Source: Lentisphaeraceae bacterium (GTDB lineage Bacteria > Verrucomicrobiota > Kiritimatiellia > RFP12 > DVOR01). From it: a stretch of 55,157 bases of DNA. The translations under genes were made by a program, and so were the position numbers. The first letter of the stretch is position 1. Each line of letters opens with the position of its first letter. The DNA is taken from NCBI GenBank assembly GCA_004555175.1, contig SFJE01000015.1:1-55157 (forward strand). The letters are read 5' to 3'. The notes below the pieces were generated by a model. That model saw only the letters and a list, made by a program, of their open reading frames with translations. It was not told the origin of the DNA and ran no database searches. Below are positions 16,801 through 24,268 of this stretch, in pieces.

Positions 16801-17547
16801 GACTACGCTCCCGGCACGCCTAGGATCCGCCTTCCCGAGGGCCTTCCCGCCGACACGGTCATTCTCTCTGCGCCCAAGCACTGCCAGCGCTGGATGGAAT
16901 GCTTCGCCCCCGAAGCGCCCGAACGCTACGCCTTCTCGGTCCGTGAAGTGGGCACGCGCCTCGAACTGGTTGCCAACCCCGCGGCCAACCCTCGGCCGCG
17001 TCCGCCGGAGGGGGATACCGGCGCGTTCCACCCCGAGGTGCGCGATCACCTGAGCACCGTGGCGCGCGAGGCTGGCTTTGCGCAGGACTTCGCGGTGCGT
17101 TTGCGCCAGGGTGGGGGAACGCCTCGCGAGCCGAAGACCGAGGAGGTCAACGACCTGCTCCGCTGTTTCAATAACCTCGCCGTGGTCCCCGATGTTGAGA
17201 GCAACACCCTCACCGTGCATGTCGACTTCGCCATCGATACCCTTCGTTTCGTCACCGTGGAGGACGCTCCTTACCTCGTCTTCGGCGCGCGCGTGGCAAG
17301 CGAGCCCCCGGCCGGCCGCGCTGTTTCCGCCCCGGTTGACTTCGCCCCCGAGGCCCGCCTGTCGCTCCACGCACGAGCGGCCATGGATCAATCCCCCGCC
17401 GAGCTCTCCGGAGCCGAGCCGGTCACCGACGAAACGGGTGCCACCCTCGGCGCGTGCCTCACCCCCGGCCGTCGCTACTTCCGGGTGCCCCTCACTGCCG
17501 CCGGCTCCACCGCCTTCTTTACCCTCCAAGTCTCCCGCCCAGAATAA
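13849..17547 (+). CDS. Secreted IdeS-like (C66) cysteine protease with thioredoxin-like domain
   Basis: A 1,232-residue exported protein with a signal peptide ending near ALRADD (about residue 25). The IdeS-like domain (about 40-310) keeps the full catalytic set: Cys79 in YCWAFSAVNMAAWW, His232 in PNHAFTLWGAEF, and Asp261/Asp263 in YVADND. GWYDVTK also matches IdeS. A Pro-Glu-Asp repeat linker (about 320-350) leads to a thioredoxin-like segment with ADWCSWC (Cys394, Cys397). Then come Ig-like beta regions, a calcium-binding-type DPDGDGYLTWQEF motif near residue 838, and a C-terminal domain (about 1040-1232) shared with the preceding protein. IdeS itself cleaves antibody hinge regions; I do not claim that substrate here. 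The shared C-terminus may be a secretion or surface-retention signal. Confidence 0.85.
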   Translation: MSNRNWPLGRALVAALLVVGALRADDRITWTELPAAKVLTRFPPGVVYEAGAWKGWYDVTKLGNVSTTQWGEVNDWGYCWAFSAVNMAAWWLDRYRAAGGEVNATLSPTADTYLNGTSKYGYQAALADAIPDYWEPKGGNSANCLSWLFTGEAIEYTGDSLAKLRVKPSGGFFRELIPESAVPDFSCYFRRELEVSDFTPWGTDEESVLFYFSDILFQMLARGPAAVEIPNHAFTLWGAEFKEATYNGATRWKVTKVYVADNDRGETEGTAPQLLSLDVTVTKPPMLSTKTPTITGYKASAYIYRLVPLYGYEADGLPDPEPDPEPEPTPDPEPEPTPDPEPGAPIVPPADEPIADEDLSSHYTYEIHRSYWAARQRALAQGKLLFVLSGADWCSWCSRVKNYLNAKPGFGDRFVVYYVSEASAAQSPYFRGSLPQYGTLDPRTANPFAGTLQPDGSRNWRGVWAAADEAGFFFVRQGYDTKAIDQAITAALEKFPNGLPIAGVTFSLEGPETLIEGVGAEFRLVATYTDGVRLTLDHRVGWDLLSGAATLEQTGRVVAETGAQRVTLRATSYHDYPGTAVERSVAVKPLDVAELRISITELNLEDAPTPQIPCEATFRDGTVAAVLPTGWQVTLVEGSVRPSEGFGYGYEIKPTISAEGVLSYADTSITNHRIRLTATLGELSASQEVTVYGPTQMIPAKVTLLSSPRVAPGSVVRLQCSEVRYNYGAATHTTSELGQTRFWVSLSSGINSTYNSDCTVAVPITHSAAATTSESVSLYGGKANGVYTGWEMDGSQTQRLTLLPAGETLSGDYAGLNTGWLEAYFPNTTHNAAQAEADPDGDGYLTWQEFLLGTEPTKADDAFAFTSQHFEAMATAAPINLYYKVMFTVRSSREYTLQAKEAWGDEWQSVGLIDADKRTSPTLYDAALADRANFFRVVVGYSRESGGQSVSSQTFIPEGLAIAPNALLELDGTKPLALTALAMDDYAPGTPRIRLPEGLPADTVILSAPKHCQRWMECFAPEAPERYAFSVREVGTRLELVANPAANPRPRPPEGDTGAFHPEVRDHLSTVAREAGFAQDFAVRLRQGGGTPREPKTEEVNDLLRCFNNLAVVPDVESNTLTVHVDFAIDTLRFVTVEDAPYLVFGARVASEPPAGRAVSAPVDFAPEARLSLHARAAMDQSPAELSGAEPVTDETGATLGACLTPGRRYFRVPLTAAGSTAFFTLQVSRPE

Positions 17548-17900
17548 CCCCTCTCCCCGGGTTCGCTTTGGCCCCCGGGCGTGTGGCCTGACGGAGTAGG
17601 TCACTTCAAAACCTTTGGCGGCCCTTCCCTCTGCCGCGCTCGCCTAGCACCCCCGGCCGCTCCAATGGCCGCGCCCTTTCCCCTTCCCCGGGGTGATAAT
17701 CCTGTCTCGGTCACCTCCGCCGGGGGGCATTCCACGTTCCCGGGGGGCCGGGCGCGTAAGTTCGCAGGCGCGATCTTATCGCACGGCCGAGGCGTATGGG
17801 GGCATGCCAGCCCCCGCTTGCGTGGGCGCGGTTTGCGGGGTTCCTCCCGCTCAGTAGGCCTGGAAGGGCCAAAAAAGGATGTAAAGCGGGTGTAAGAGTC
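17548..17900. other. Non-coding gap with CCCGGG words
   Basis: About 350 bases without a credible gene. The first 35 bases repeat the CCCGGGTTCGCTTTG motif seen at 9.8 kb, and CCGGGG words recur further on. No U-tailed terminator is seen. The promoter of the kdsA operon follows. Confidence 0.5.
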
Positions 17901-17929
17901 TTGCGCTAGGGGGTGGGCTTTGATAGAAT
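17901..17929 (+). promoter_or_regulatory. Promoter of the kdsA-lpt-pts operon
   Basis: TTGCGC (17901-17906), 17 bases, then TAGAAT (17924-17929). The kdsA start follows 27 bases later. It is the only clear promoter before about 27 kb, so it probably drives a long polycistronic message. Confidence 0.75.
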
Positions 17930-17955
17930 ACGCCTAAACGGAAGGAAAAGTGTTT

Positions 17956-18786
17956 ATGGCAGACTGCACAGTTGTGAACGTGAACGATCGGGTTTCGTTT
18001 GGCGCGGGGGGCTTGACGTTGATGGCCGGGCCGTGCGTGATTGAGAGTCACGAGGCGTGCTTGGAACTGGCCGAGGCGTTGGTGGAGCTGACCGGGCGGC
18101 TGGGGATCCCGTATATCTTCAAGGCTTCTTTCGACAAGGCAAACCGGACGAGTCTCTCGGCCTATCGTGGTCCTGGGTTGGAGAAGGGGCTTGAGACGCT
18201 CGCGGAGGTGAAGCGGCGCTTCAATGTGCCGGTGGTCACCGATATTCACGAGCCGTGGCAGTGCGCGCCGGTGGCGGAGGTTTGCGATGTGCTGCAGATC
18301 CCCGCGTTCCTGTGCCGGCAGACGGATCTGGTGGTGGCCGCGGCGAAGACCGGGCGCGTGGTGAATATCAAGAAGGGGCAGTTCCTGGCCCCGGAAGATA
18401 TGGTTAATGTGGTGCGCAAGGTGGAGTCGGAGGGGAACACGAAGATTGTGCTCACCGAGCGCGGGGCGAGCTTTGGCTATCACAACTTGGTGGCAGATAT
18501 GCGCTCGCTCCTGGTGATGCGCGAGCTGGGCTATCCCGTAGTCTTTGATGCCACGCACAGTGTGCAGCGGCCTGGCGGGCTGGGCTCGGGCTCGGGTGGC
18601 GATGGGCGCTGGGCGCCGGCCTTGGCGCGCGCGGCGGTGGCCACGGGCGTCGATGGGCTCTTTATGGAAACGCACTTTAATCCGCCCGAGGCGCTCTCGG
18701 ATGCGGCGAACGCGATTGCGTTCAGCGCCCTGGAGGCGCTCTTGACGAAGTTGCAGAAGATTGATGCAATTGTGAAGGCTCCATGA
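17956..18786 (+). CDS. kdsA: 3-deoxy-D-manno-octulosonate 8-phosphate synthase (KdsA)
   Basis: A 276-residue cytoplasmic enzyme that condenses PEP with arabinose 5-phosphate to make KDO 8-phosphate for LPS inner core (EC 2.5.1.55). Conserved segments are FKASFDKANRTS, YRGPGLEKGLE, TDIHEP, RQTDLV, NIKKGQF and the terminal METHFNPPEA. Cys27 in AGPCVIES marks the metal-dependent (class II) form; class I enzymes have Asn there. The start is ATG 17956 with GGAAGG 10 bases upstream; a GTG at 17950 is an alternative. It overlaps the next gene by 4 bases. Its place at the head of the lpt genes fits LPS synthesis and export. Confidence 0.95.
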   Translation: MADCTVVNVNDRVSFGAGGLTLMAGPCVIESHEACLELAEALVELTGRLGIPYIFKASFDKANRTSLSAYRGPGLEKGLETLAEVKRRFNVPVVTDIHEPWQCAPVAEVCDVLQIPAFLCRQTDLVVAAAKTGRVVNIKKGQFLAPEDMVNVVRKVESEGNTKIVLTERGASFGYHNLVADMRSLLVMRELGYPVVFDATHSVQRPGGLGSGSGGDGRWAPALARAAVATGVDGLFMETHFNPPEALSDAANAIAFSALEALLTKLQKIDAIVKAP

Positions 18787-19346
18787 GGATTGTTGGTTGC
18801 TTGCTGTTGACGGCGCTGGTGCTGGGCCTGGGCGGCCGAGCGCCGGCCGCGCCGTCGCCCGAGGCCGAGGAGCGGCTGAGCGAGGCGGCGTTGGCGCGGT
18901 ATAGTGCGCCGGGCAATCCGGAGCGTTATCGTTCGTTGCTTATGCAGATGCGCGAATCCCCCGAGACGCTAGGCGCGCCGGCAAAGCAGGTGCGTTTGCC
19001 AGTGCAGAGTTGGCCCAATGGCCGGGCGAAGACGATGGTCTTTGCCAAGGAGGCGTGGGTGACGCTGGATATGCAGGGCGTTCGGGCGCGGAATGTGCAT
19101 GTGGAGCACTATTGCGAAGATGGGGCGCTCGCCGGCGCGCTGGATGCCGAGGAGGTGCTAGTGGATCGCACCAAGCAGCTGGCGGTGGTCAAGGGGCGGA
19201 TCCATGGAAGTTTTGGCCCGGATAAGCTCTCCGGGGTCGGGGCGCTGATAGATTTTGAGACGCAGTATGTAAAGATTTTGCGCCGGGCTCGGATTGATAC
19301 CGGGCGGCTTGGTAAGGCGGACTTCTCCGCGCGTGGCTTGTTTTGA
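18783..19346 (+). CDS. LptC-like periplasmic LPS-export protein
   Basis: A 187-residue exported protein with a signal peptide (about residues 1-22). The second half alternates short beta strands with a pattern like the LptA/LptC/OstA jellyroll: TMVFAKEAWVTLDMQGVRA, AEEVLVDRTKQLAVVKG and SGVGALIDFETQYVKILRRA. Direct similarity to LptC is weak by eye; the call rests mainly on position, between kdsA and lptA-lptB, and on these strands. LptC normally links the inner-membrane transporter to LptA. It overlaps kdsA by 4 bases and ends 11 bases before lptA. Confidence 0.6.
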   Translation: MRIVGCLLLTALVLGLGGRAPAAPSPEAEERLSEAALARYSAPGNPERYRSLLMQMRESPETLGAPAKQVRLPVQSWPNGRAKTMVFAKEAWVTLDMQGVRARNVHVEHYCEDGALAGALDAEEVLVDRTKQLAVVKGRIHGSFGPDKLSGVGALIDFETQYVKILRRARIDTGRLGKADFSARGLF

Positions 19347-19357
19347 GAGGGACGGAT

Positions 19358-19924
19358 ATGAAGCAGATGATGAGATGGTTTGGACTTTTGAGTGCGTTGA
19401 CCGTGGCCGTGGTGGCTTGGGCAGCGGAGGACGACGACGGGATGGCCGCCGCGCGCGAGGCGTTGGCCGGGCCGGCCAAGAGTGCTCCGCAGCAACAAAT
19501 TGCGCTGCGCGATACCAAGATTACGGCCGATAAGATGGAGTACAACTACAAGGAGGCCGTGGCGGTGCTCACCGACAATGTGGTGGTGGACGATGCGCGC
19601 TTCTGTTTGACCTCTGATCGGCTCTTCGTCTTTCTGGAGGGGACCAACACCCTCAGTCAGCTGGTCGTTCTGGGGCGCGTCTCGGTCTCGAACGACAATC
19701 GCCGTGCGTCGTGCGACAAGGCCGTCTACACCAAGGCCGATGGGCGCTTGGTGATGGTGGGCAACGCCAAACTCAAGAACATTGATAAGAATGGCAAGGA
19801 GAGCGTGGTTTCGGGTGATAAGATTACGATTTGGGTGGATGACCAGCGCATGGAGGTCTATCCGCGCCCGATGTTGACCATTCCGGCCGGGGCGGCCGAG
19901 GGCTTCAAGGGGATGATGCCATGA
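19358..19924 (+). CDS. lptA: LPS-transport periplasmic protein LptA (OstA-like)
   Basis: A 188-residue exported protein. Its signal peptide ends near VVAWAAEDD (about residue 23). The body has OstA-domain strands: LRDTKITADKMEYNYKEAVAV, TDNVVVDDARFCLTSDRLFV, RRASCDKAVYTKADGRLVMV and DKITIWVDDQRMEV. LptA forms the periplasmic bridge carrying LPS to the outer membrane. The ATG at 19358 has GAGAGGGA 5 bases upstream; an in-frame TTG at 19343 is a poorer start. It overlaps lptB by 4 bases, the usual arrangement. Confidence 0.85.
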   Translation: MKQMMRWFGLLSALTVAVVAWAAEDDDGMAAAREALAGPAKSAPQQQIALRDTKITADKMEYNYKEAVAVLTDNVVVDDARFCLTSDRLFVFLEGTNTLSQLVVLGRVSVSNDNRRASCDKAVYTKADGRLVMVGNAKLKNIDKNGKESVVSGDKITIWVDDQRMEVYPRPMLTIPAGAAEGFKGMMP

Positions 19925-20664
19925 GTGATGCTGCGGCAAGCACGCCGGATGTGGTTGCCACGGGCCTGAAGAAGGTCTATGGCGAGCGGACGGTGGTCAA
20001 TGGCATCTCGCTCACCGCGCGGTGCGGGGAGTGCGTGGGGCTGTTGGGGCCTAATGGCGCGGGCAAGACCACGACCTTCTACATGGTGGTGGGGCTGGTG
20101 CGGCCGAATGCCGGGCAGGTGATGTTCCAGGGAACGGACATTACGCACATGCCCGTCTACAAGCGCGCGCGGATTGGTCTGGGCTATCTGGCGCAGGAGG
20201 CGAGCGTCTTCCGTAAGTTGAGTGTGGAAGATAACATTCTCGCTATTCTTGAGACGATGCACCCGACGCGCGCCGAGAAGGCCGCGCGGTTGGAGGAGTT
20301 GCTCGGCTCGCTGGGGCTCACGAAGGTGGCCAAGCAGCCGGCCTACACCCTCTCCGGTGGCGAGCGGCGCAAACTGGAGATTGCCCGCGCTCTGGTGCGC
20401 CGGCCCTCCATTTTGATGCTCGATGAGCCCTTTGCCGGCGTTGACCCGCTGGCCGTCGATGATATTCAGAACATCGTCCGCGGCCTGAAGGCTCAAGGCC
20501 TCGGGGTCATCATCACCGACCACAATGTGCGCGAGACGCTGGACATCGTCGACCGCGCATACATCGTTTTCGAAGGGCGGATTCTCTGCGAGGGCACTAG
20601 CCGCGAACTTATCGAGAATCCGCAGGCAAGACAATCTTATCTTGGGGAGAACTTCCGAATGTAG
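19921..20664 (+). CDS. lptB: LPS-export ABC transporter ATPase LptB
   Basis: A 247-residue ATPase that powers LPS extraction from the inner membrane with LptF/LptG, which are not in this window. It has Walker A GPNGAGKTTT, the LptB-typical YLAQEASVFRKLSVEDNI stretch, signature LSGGERRKLEIARAL, Walker B ILMLDEPFAGVDP and the switch His in IITDHNVRETL. Length and motifs match LptB closely. It follows lptA with a 4-base overlap. The next gene is hpf; in many proteobacteria rpoN sits between them, but no rpoN is present here. Confidence 0.95.
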   Translation: MSDAAASTPDVVATGLKKVYGERTVVNGISLTARCGECVGLLGPNGAGKTTTFYMVVGLVRPNAGQVMFQGTDITHMPVYKRARIGLGYLAQEASVFRKLSVEDNILAILETMHPTRAEKAARLEELLGSLGLTKVAKQPAYTLSGGERRKLEIARALVRRPSILMLDEPFAGVDPLAVDDIQNIVRGLKAQGLGVIITDHNVRETLDIVDRAYIVFEGRILCEGTSRELIENPQARQSYLGENFRM

Positions 20665-20718
20665 TCGGAGCGAGACCCCGGGAAGACAACCAACCCCAGC
20701 AAGAAAGGTAGGTACGAC

Positions 20719-21048
20719 ATGACAGTCGAAATCAGTGCACGGCATAAGGACATTTCTGAAGGTTTCCGCGAGTACGCCACTCAGCGCGCGGAAAAGATTG
20801 GTGAGGCGTTCCCGATGGTTGAATCCGTCCGCGTGGTGATGGACTTCCAGAACAAGCTCTGCGCGGCGGAAGTCATCGCCCAGCGCAAGGACGAGAAGTT
20901 CGTCGGCGTGGCCAACACCGATACCTCCATGCGCGCGGCGGTGGATATGGCCGCGGCCAAGGTGGAAACCCAGATCCGCAAGAAACGCGCCAAGGCCTAT
21001 GTTGAGCCGGCCCGCAAGGCCGCTCAGGCTGCCGAAGCTGCGAAGTAA
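20719..21048 (+). CDS. hpf: Ribosome hibernation promoting factor (short form)
   Basis: A 109-residue protein of the HPF/RaiA family, which binds the 30S decoding region and inactivates ribosomes in slow growth. The fold signature is clear: MTVEISARHKDISEGFREYA, FPMVESVRVVMDF, KLCAAEVIAQRKDEKFVGV and the helix MRAAVDMAAAKVETQIRKK. It lacks the C-terminal dimerisation domain of long HPF and ends in an Ala/Glu/Lys tail. The start has an AAGGTAGG site. The lptB-hpf-hprK order parallels the lptB-rpoN-hpf-pts clusters of other Gram-negatives. Confidence 0.9.
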   Translation: MTVEISARHKDISEGFREYATQRAEKIGEAFPMVESVRVVMDFQNKLCAAEVIAQRKDEKFVGVANTDTSMRAAVDMAAAKVETQIRKKRAKAYVEPARKAAQAAEAAK

Positions 21049-21081
21049 GCGCCTCGCGCCATTCGCCTCGAGCCCCTGCCA

Positions 21082-22068
21082 ATGGCTAATCCGCCCCTCA
21101 GAGTCAACCCCATCGCCGTCTCGCAACTGACGGTGGGGAGCTTCTTTCAGGCCGCGCTTGAATCGCTCGGTCTGGAGGTGGTAGCCGGCAATTCGGGGCT
21201 CGATCGGCCTATCCTCGAGCCGGTCTTGCACCGGCCGGGGCTGGCCCTTACGGGCTATTACGAGTTCTTCGCCTGGCGCCGGCCGCAAGTGCTGGGCCGG
21301 GCGGAGGCCGCTTATCTCCGGACCCTGGGTTCGGCTGAGGGCGCGGCGCGTTGGGAGGCGCTCCTGAAGCGCGATGTCCCGTGCGTGATCCTCTGCGGGC
21401 GCGATAACGAGCCGGTGGGGGGCGACTTCTTGGCCTTGGCTGACCAGTTGGGCATTCCCATTTTGGTGACGCGCCAAGAGACGCTGGAAGTTTTCCGTCT
21501 GGGCTCGGTGCTCCTGCACGAATTGACGACCCCGCGCGTTTCGATTATCGGGACGCTGGTGGACGTTGACGGGGTGGGGGTGCTCCTAGAGGGGCCTCCT
21601 GGCATTGGCAAGAGCGAGACGGCCCTAGGGCTGATGCGCCGTGGCCACGCGCTGATTTCCGATGACATGACCCTGCTTTCGGTGGATGCCCATGGCGGCG
21701 TGCGCGGCACCTCCAAGGACCGCTTCCGCGGGTACATGGAGATCCGCGGGCTGGGGCTTCTGCCCGTTGAGCAGCTCTTCGGCATCGCCGCGGTCAAGAG
21801 CGAGTGCCGGCTGGATTTGATTATTTCCCTGCGCCGGTGCGAAACCGAAGATGACATCGACCGCGTGGGCTCGGATGTCCAGGCGTGCGAAGTGCTCGGT
21901 CAGCCAATTCAGCGGATGACGATTCCGGTGGCGGCCGGTCGCGACTTTGTGAATGTGGTGGAGACAGCCGCAGCCACCTTCAAGTTGCGTCGATCGGGGG
22001 TGGACCCCTCGGCCATTCTCGATAAACAGATGATTTCCCATTTCCTTCACGTGGAGCAAGACAAATGA
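21082..22068 (+). CDS. hprK: HPr kinase/phosphorylase
   Basis: A 328-residue bifunctional enzyme that phosphorylates and dephosphorylates the regulatory serine of HPr. It has the P-loop GPPGIGKS (residues 171-178), the following LISDDMTLLS and the family signature EIRGLGLLPVEQLFGI. Residues 1-130 form the usual HprK N-terminal domain. It overlaps ptsH by 4 bases, and the target Ser48 is present in that HPr. The pairing implies sensing of energy or carbon state; no catabolite regulator gene is seen nearby. Confidence 0.95.
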   Translation: MANPPLRVNPIAVSQLTVGSFFQAALESLGLEVVAGNSGLDRPILEPVLHRPGLALTGYYEFFAWRRPQVLGRAEAAYLRTLGSAEGAARWEALLKRDVPCVILCGRDNEPVGGDFLALADQLGIPILVTRQETLEVFRLGSVLLHELTTPRVSIIGTLVDVDGVGVLLEGPPGIGKSETALGLMRRGHALISDDMTLLSVDAHGGVRGTSKDRFRGYMEIRGLGLLPVEQLFGIAAVKSECRLDLIISLRRCETEDDIDRVGSDVQACEVLGQPIQRMTIPVAAGRDFVNVVETAAATFKLRRSGVDPSAILDKQMISHFLHVEQDK

Positions 22069-22343
22069 ATGAAGCATCGGTTACAGTTGTATTGAAGAAC
22101 AAGTACGGTATGCATGTGCGCCCGGCTGGGCTCTTTGCCAAGACCGCGGCCCGCTATCGCGCGGATGTCACGGTGGAGAAGGACGGCGTGGTCGTCCCCG
22201 GCAAGAGCATTATGGCCCTGATGACCCTTGAGGCGGTCAGCGGCACCACGCTGGTCATCCACGCCACGGGCGAGGAGGCTCAGAAGGCCGTGGCCGAACT
22301 TGAAGCACTCATCGAGCGGAAGTTCGACCTGCCAGACGAATAA
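22065..22343 (+). CDS. ptsH: Phosphocarrier protein HPr
   Basis: A 92-residue phosphocarrier. His17 in GMHVRPAG is the site phosphorylated by enzyme I. Ser48 in GKSIMALM is the site for HPr kinase. Both are intact, so it can serve phosphotransfer and regulation. It overlaps hprK by 4 bases and precedes ptsI by 111 bases. Confidence 0.95.
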   Translation: MNEASVTVVLKNKYGMHVRPAGLFAKTAARYRADVTVEKDGVVVPGKSIMALMTLEAVSGTTLVIHATGEEAQKAVAELEALIERKFDLPDE

Positions 22344-22454
22344 GCCGTTGCGCGCTGCGCTTGCAGATGACAGAGGACGGAGGAGCGGTGACAGAGGCCC
22401 CCGGCTTGTTTGTTGTGGCAGGTGCACAGGAGCCCACTCCGAGGAGTACATGCG

Positions 22455-24236
22455 ATGAGTGAACGGGCGCAGGAACGCGAGCCGACGCTCTACCGGGGGC
22501 TAGCGGCCTCTGGAGGCTTGGTCTTTGCCCCGGTGGTGCGCTTCGAGGACAAGAAGCTCTGCGAAGCCCCGCGCTACGAGGTGTTGCCGGAGGATGCCAA
22601 CGCCGAAATCGCCCGCTTCTACACTGCGCTCGAGCGCTCTCGCCAGCAGCTCGCTGAACTGGCCAAGACCACCGAGAGCCACGCCTCCTCCGCCGAGGCC
22701 GGCATCTTTGATTCGCACTTGATGATCCTGATGGACACCTTCTTCATCGACAAGGTGGTCAAGGAGATCCGCAACAGCCACGTCAATGCCGAGTGGGCCG
22801 CGCATGAGAACTTCGAGGGCATGATTGCGATGATGCAGCAGATGGACGAAGCCTACATGCGCGAGCGTGTGGCCGACTTCTATGATGTGCGCAATCGGGT
22901 CATCAGCAACCTCCTCGGTCAGAACAGCCAGCGAACCATTCCATCCATCGACCGCCCCTCCATCGTGGTGGCCGATAATATTTCCCCCTCCGATGCCGTC
23001 TCTCTGCCGCGCCGCTACATTCGCGGTCTGGCCACTGAGCAAGGGTCGCTCACTGCGCACGTCACCATTTTGGCCCGCGCGCTCGGCGTGCCGGCGGTGG
23101 TCGGCATTGGGCAGAGTCTTGAAGCCATCCACCCCGGCGACGAAGTGGCCCTTGATGGCTTCCACGGCCTGCTCTGGCACCTGCCCACCGAGGAGATTAA
23201 GGCCACGCTCTTGGCCGACACCGCCGCCCAGCGCGCCGCGCAGGAGCACCGCCGCTCCCTAGCCGACCGCCCGGCCGTGACCCCCGATGGCATTGCCGTG
23301 ACCTTGCTGGCCAATGCCGATCACAGCGTTGGCTTTGAGGGCATCGGCGAGCACGGGGCGCAGGGCATTGGCCTCTACCGCACCGAATACCTGTGGATTG
23401 GCTTGGGCCGCGAGCCGACGGAAGAGGAGCAGTTCCGTGCGTACTCGGAGGTTATCTGCGCCTGCCACGGCAAACCGGTCACCCTGCGCGTGCTGGACAT
23501 CGGGGGCGATAAGATGGTCGGCCGCAGCCACGCCAAGGAAGCCAATCCCTTCCTCGGCAATCGTTCCGTGCGCTACCTCCTCAACAACCGCGAAACCTTC
23601 CGCCACCAGGTGCGCGCCATCCTCCGTGCGGCCGTAATGGGCCACTGCGAGCTGATGTACCCGATGGTGACCACCCTTGAGGAGCTCCGCGCCTGCCGCG
23701 CCTTCGTTCGTCAATGCAAGCAGGAGTTGGTTGAGGAGGGCATTCCCTTCCGCAACGATGTGCCCGAGGGCGTGATGATTGAGGTCCCGGCCGCCGCGCT
23801 CCAGGCCGACAAGCTTGCCCGCGAGTGCGACTTCTTCTCCCTGGGCACCAACGACCTGGTGCAATACACCTTTGCCGTTGACCGTGGGAACGAATCAATC
23901 GCTCACCTCTATCAGCCCCTCCACCCGGTCATCCTTGGAATGATCAACCAGGTGGTCAAGGCCGCGCGCCGCTATGACCGCCCAGTCTGCGTCTGCGGCG
24001 AGATGGCCTCCGATCCCTTGGCCGCGCTGCTCCTCGTGGGGATGGGCATTCGCCGCCTGAGCATGTCGGCCAATCTCATCCCGCGCGTCAAGGAACTGAT
24101 TTGCCGCATTGCCTACTTTGATATGCAGCGCCTTCTTGATACGATGCGTCGCGAGGACCTCTCGACGATGGACGAGGTGGTCGCCCGCTGCCGCGCCGTC
24201 ATCCGCAAGTACGCGCCCGACGTGCTCAATTCCTAA
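22455..24236 (+). CDS. ptsI: PTS enzyme I (phosphoenolpyruvate-protein phosphotransferase)
   Basis: A 593-residue enzyme that passes phosphate from PEP to HPr (EC 2.7.3.9), slightly longer than the usual 570-575. The phospho-His is His202 in GSLTAHVTILARALGVPAVVG; most family members have GG-x-TSHAAI here, so the loop is divergent. The PEP-binding domain has GIGLYRTEYLW, LRVLDIGGDK and SLGTNDLVQYTFAVDRGN, and ends with CVCGEMASDP. The start at 22455 has a GAGGAG site 8 bases before it; an upstream in-frame region to 22410 has no site. No EIIA, EIIB or EIIC is visible anywhere in the window, so the chain may be regulatory or may feed EIIs elsewhere. Confidence 0.93.
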   Translation: MSERAQEREPTLYRGLAASGGLVFAPVVRFEDKKLCEAPRYEVLPEDANAEIARFYTALERSRQQLAELAKTTESHASSAEAGIFDSHLMILMDTFFIDKVVKEIRNSHVNAEWAAHENFEGMIAMMQQMDEAYMRERVADFYDVRNRVISNLLGQNSQRTIPSIDRPSIVVADNISPSDAVSLPRRYIRGLATEQGSLTAHVTILARALGVPAVVGIGQSLEAIHPGDEVALDGFHGLLWHLPTEEIKATLLADTAAQRAAQEHRRSLADRPAVTPDGIAVTLLANADHSVGFEGIGEHGAQGIGLYRTEYLWIGLGREPTEEEQFRAYSEVICACHGKPVTLRVLDIGGDKMVGRSHAKEANPFLGNRSVRYLLNNRETFRHQVRAILRAAVMGHCELMYPMVTTLEELRACRAFVRQCKQELVEEGIPFRNDVPEGVMIEVPAAALQADKLARECDFFSLGTNDLVQYTFAVDRGNESIAHLYQPLHPVILGMINQVVKAARRYDRPVCVCGEMASDPLAALLLVGMGIRRLSMSANLIPRVKELICRIAYFDMQRLLDTMRREDLSTMDEVVARCRAVIRKYAPDVLNS

Positions 24237-24268
24237 TCTATGGGGCCCTGCCGCCCCGGGAGAGCCTT

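Noticed and set aside
13849..17547. Claiming that the protease cleaves immunoglobulin
   Set aside because: The catalytic residues match IdeS, but specificity depends on surfaces that cannot be judged by eye.
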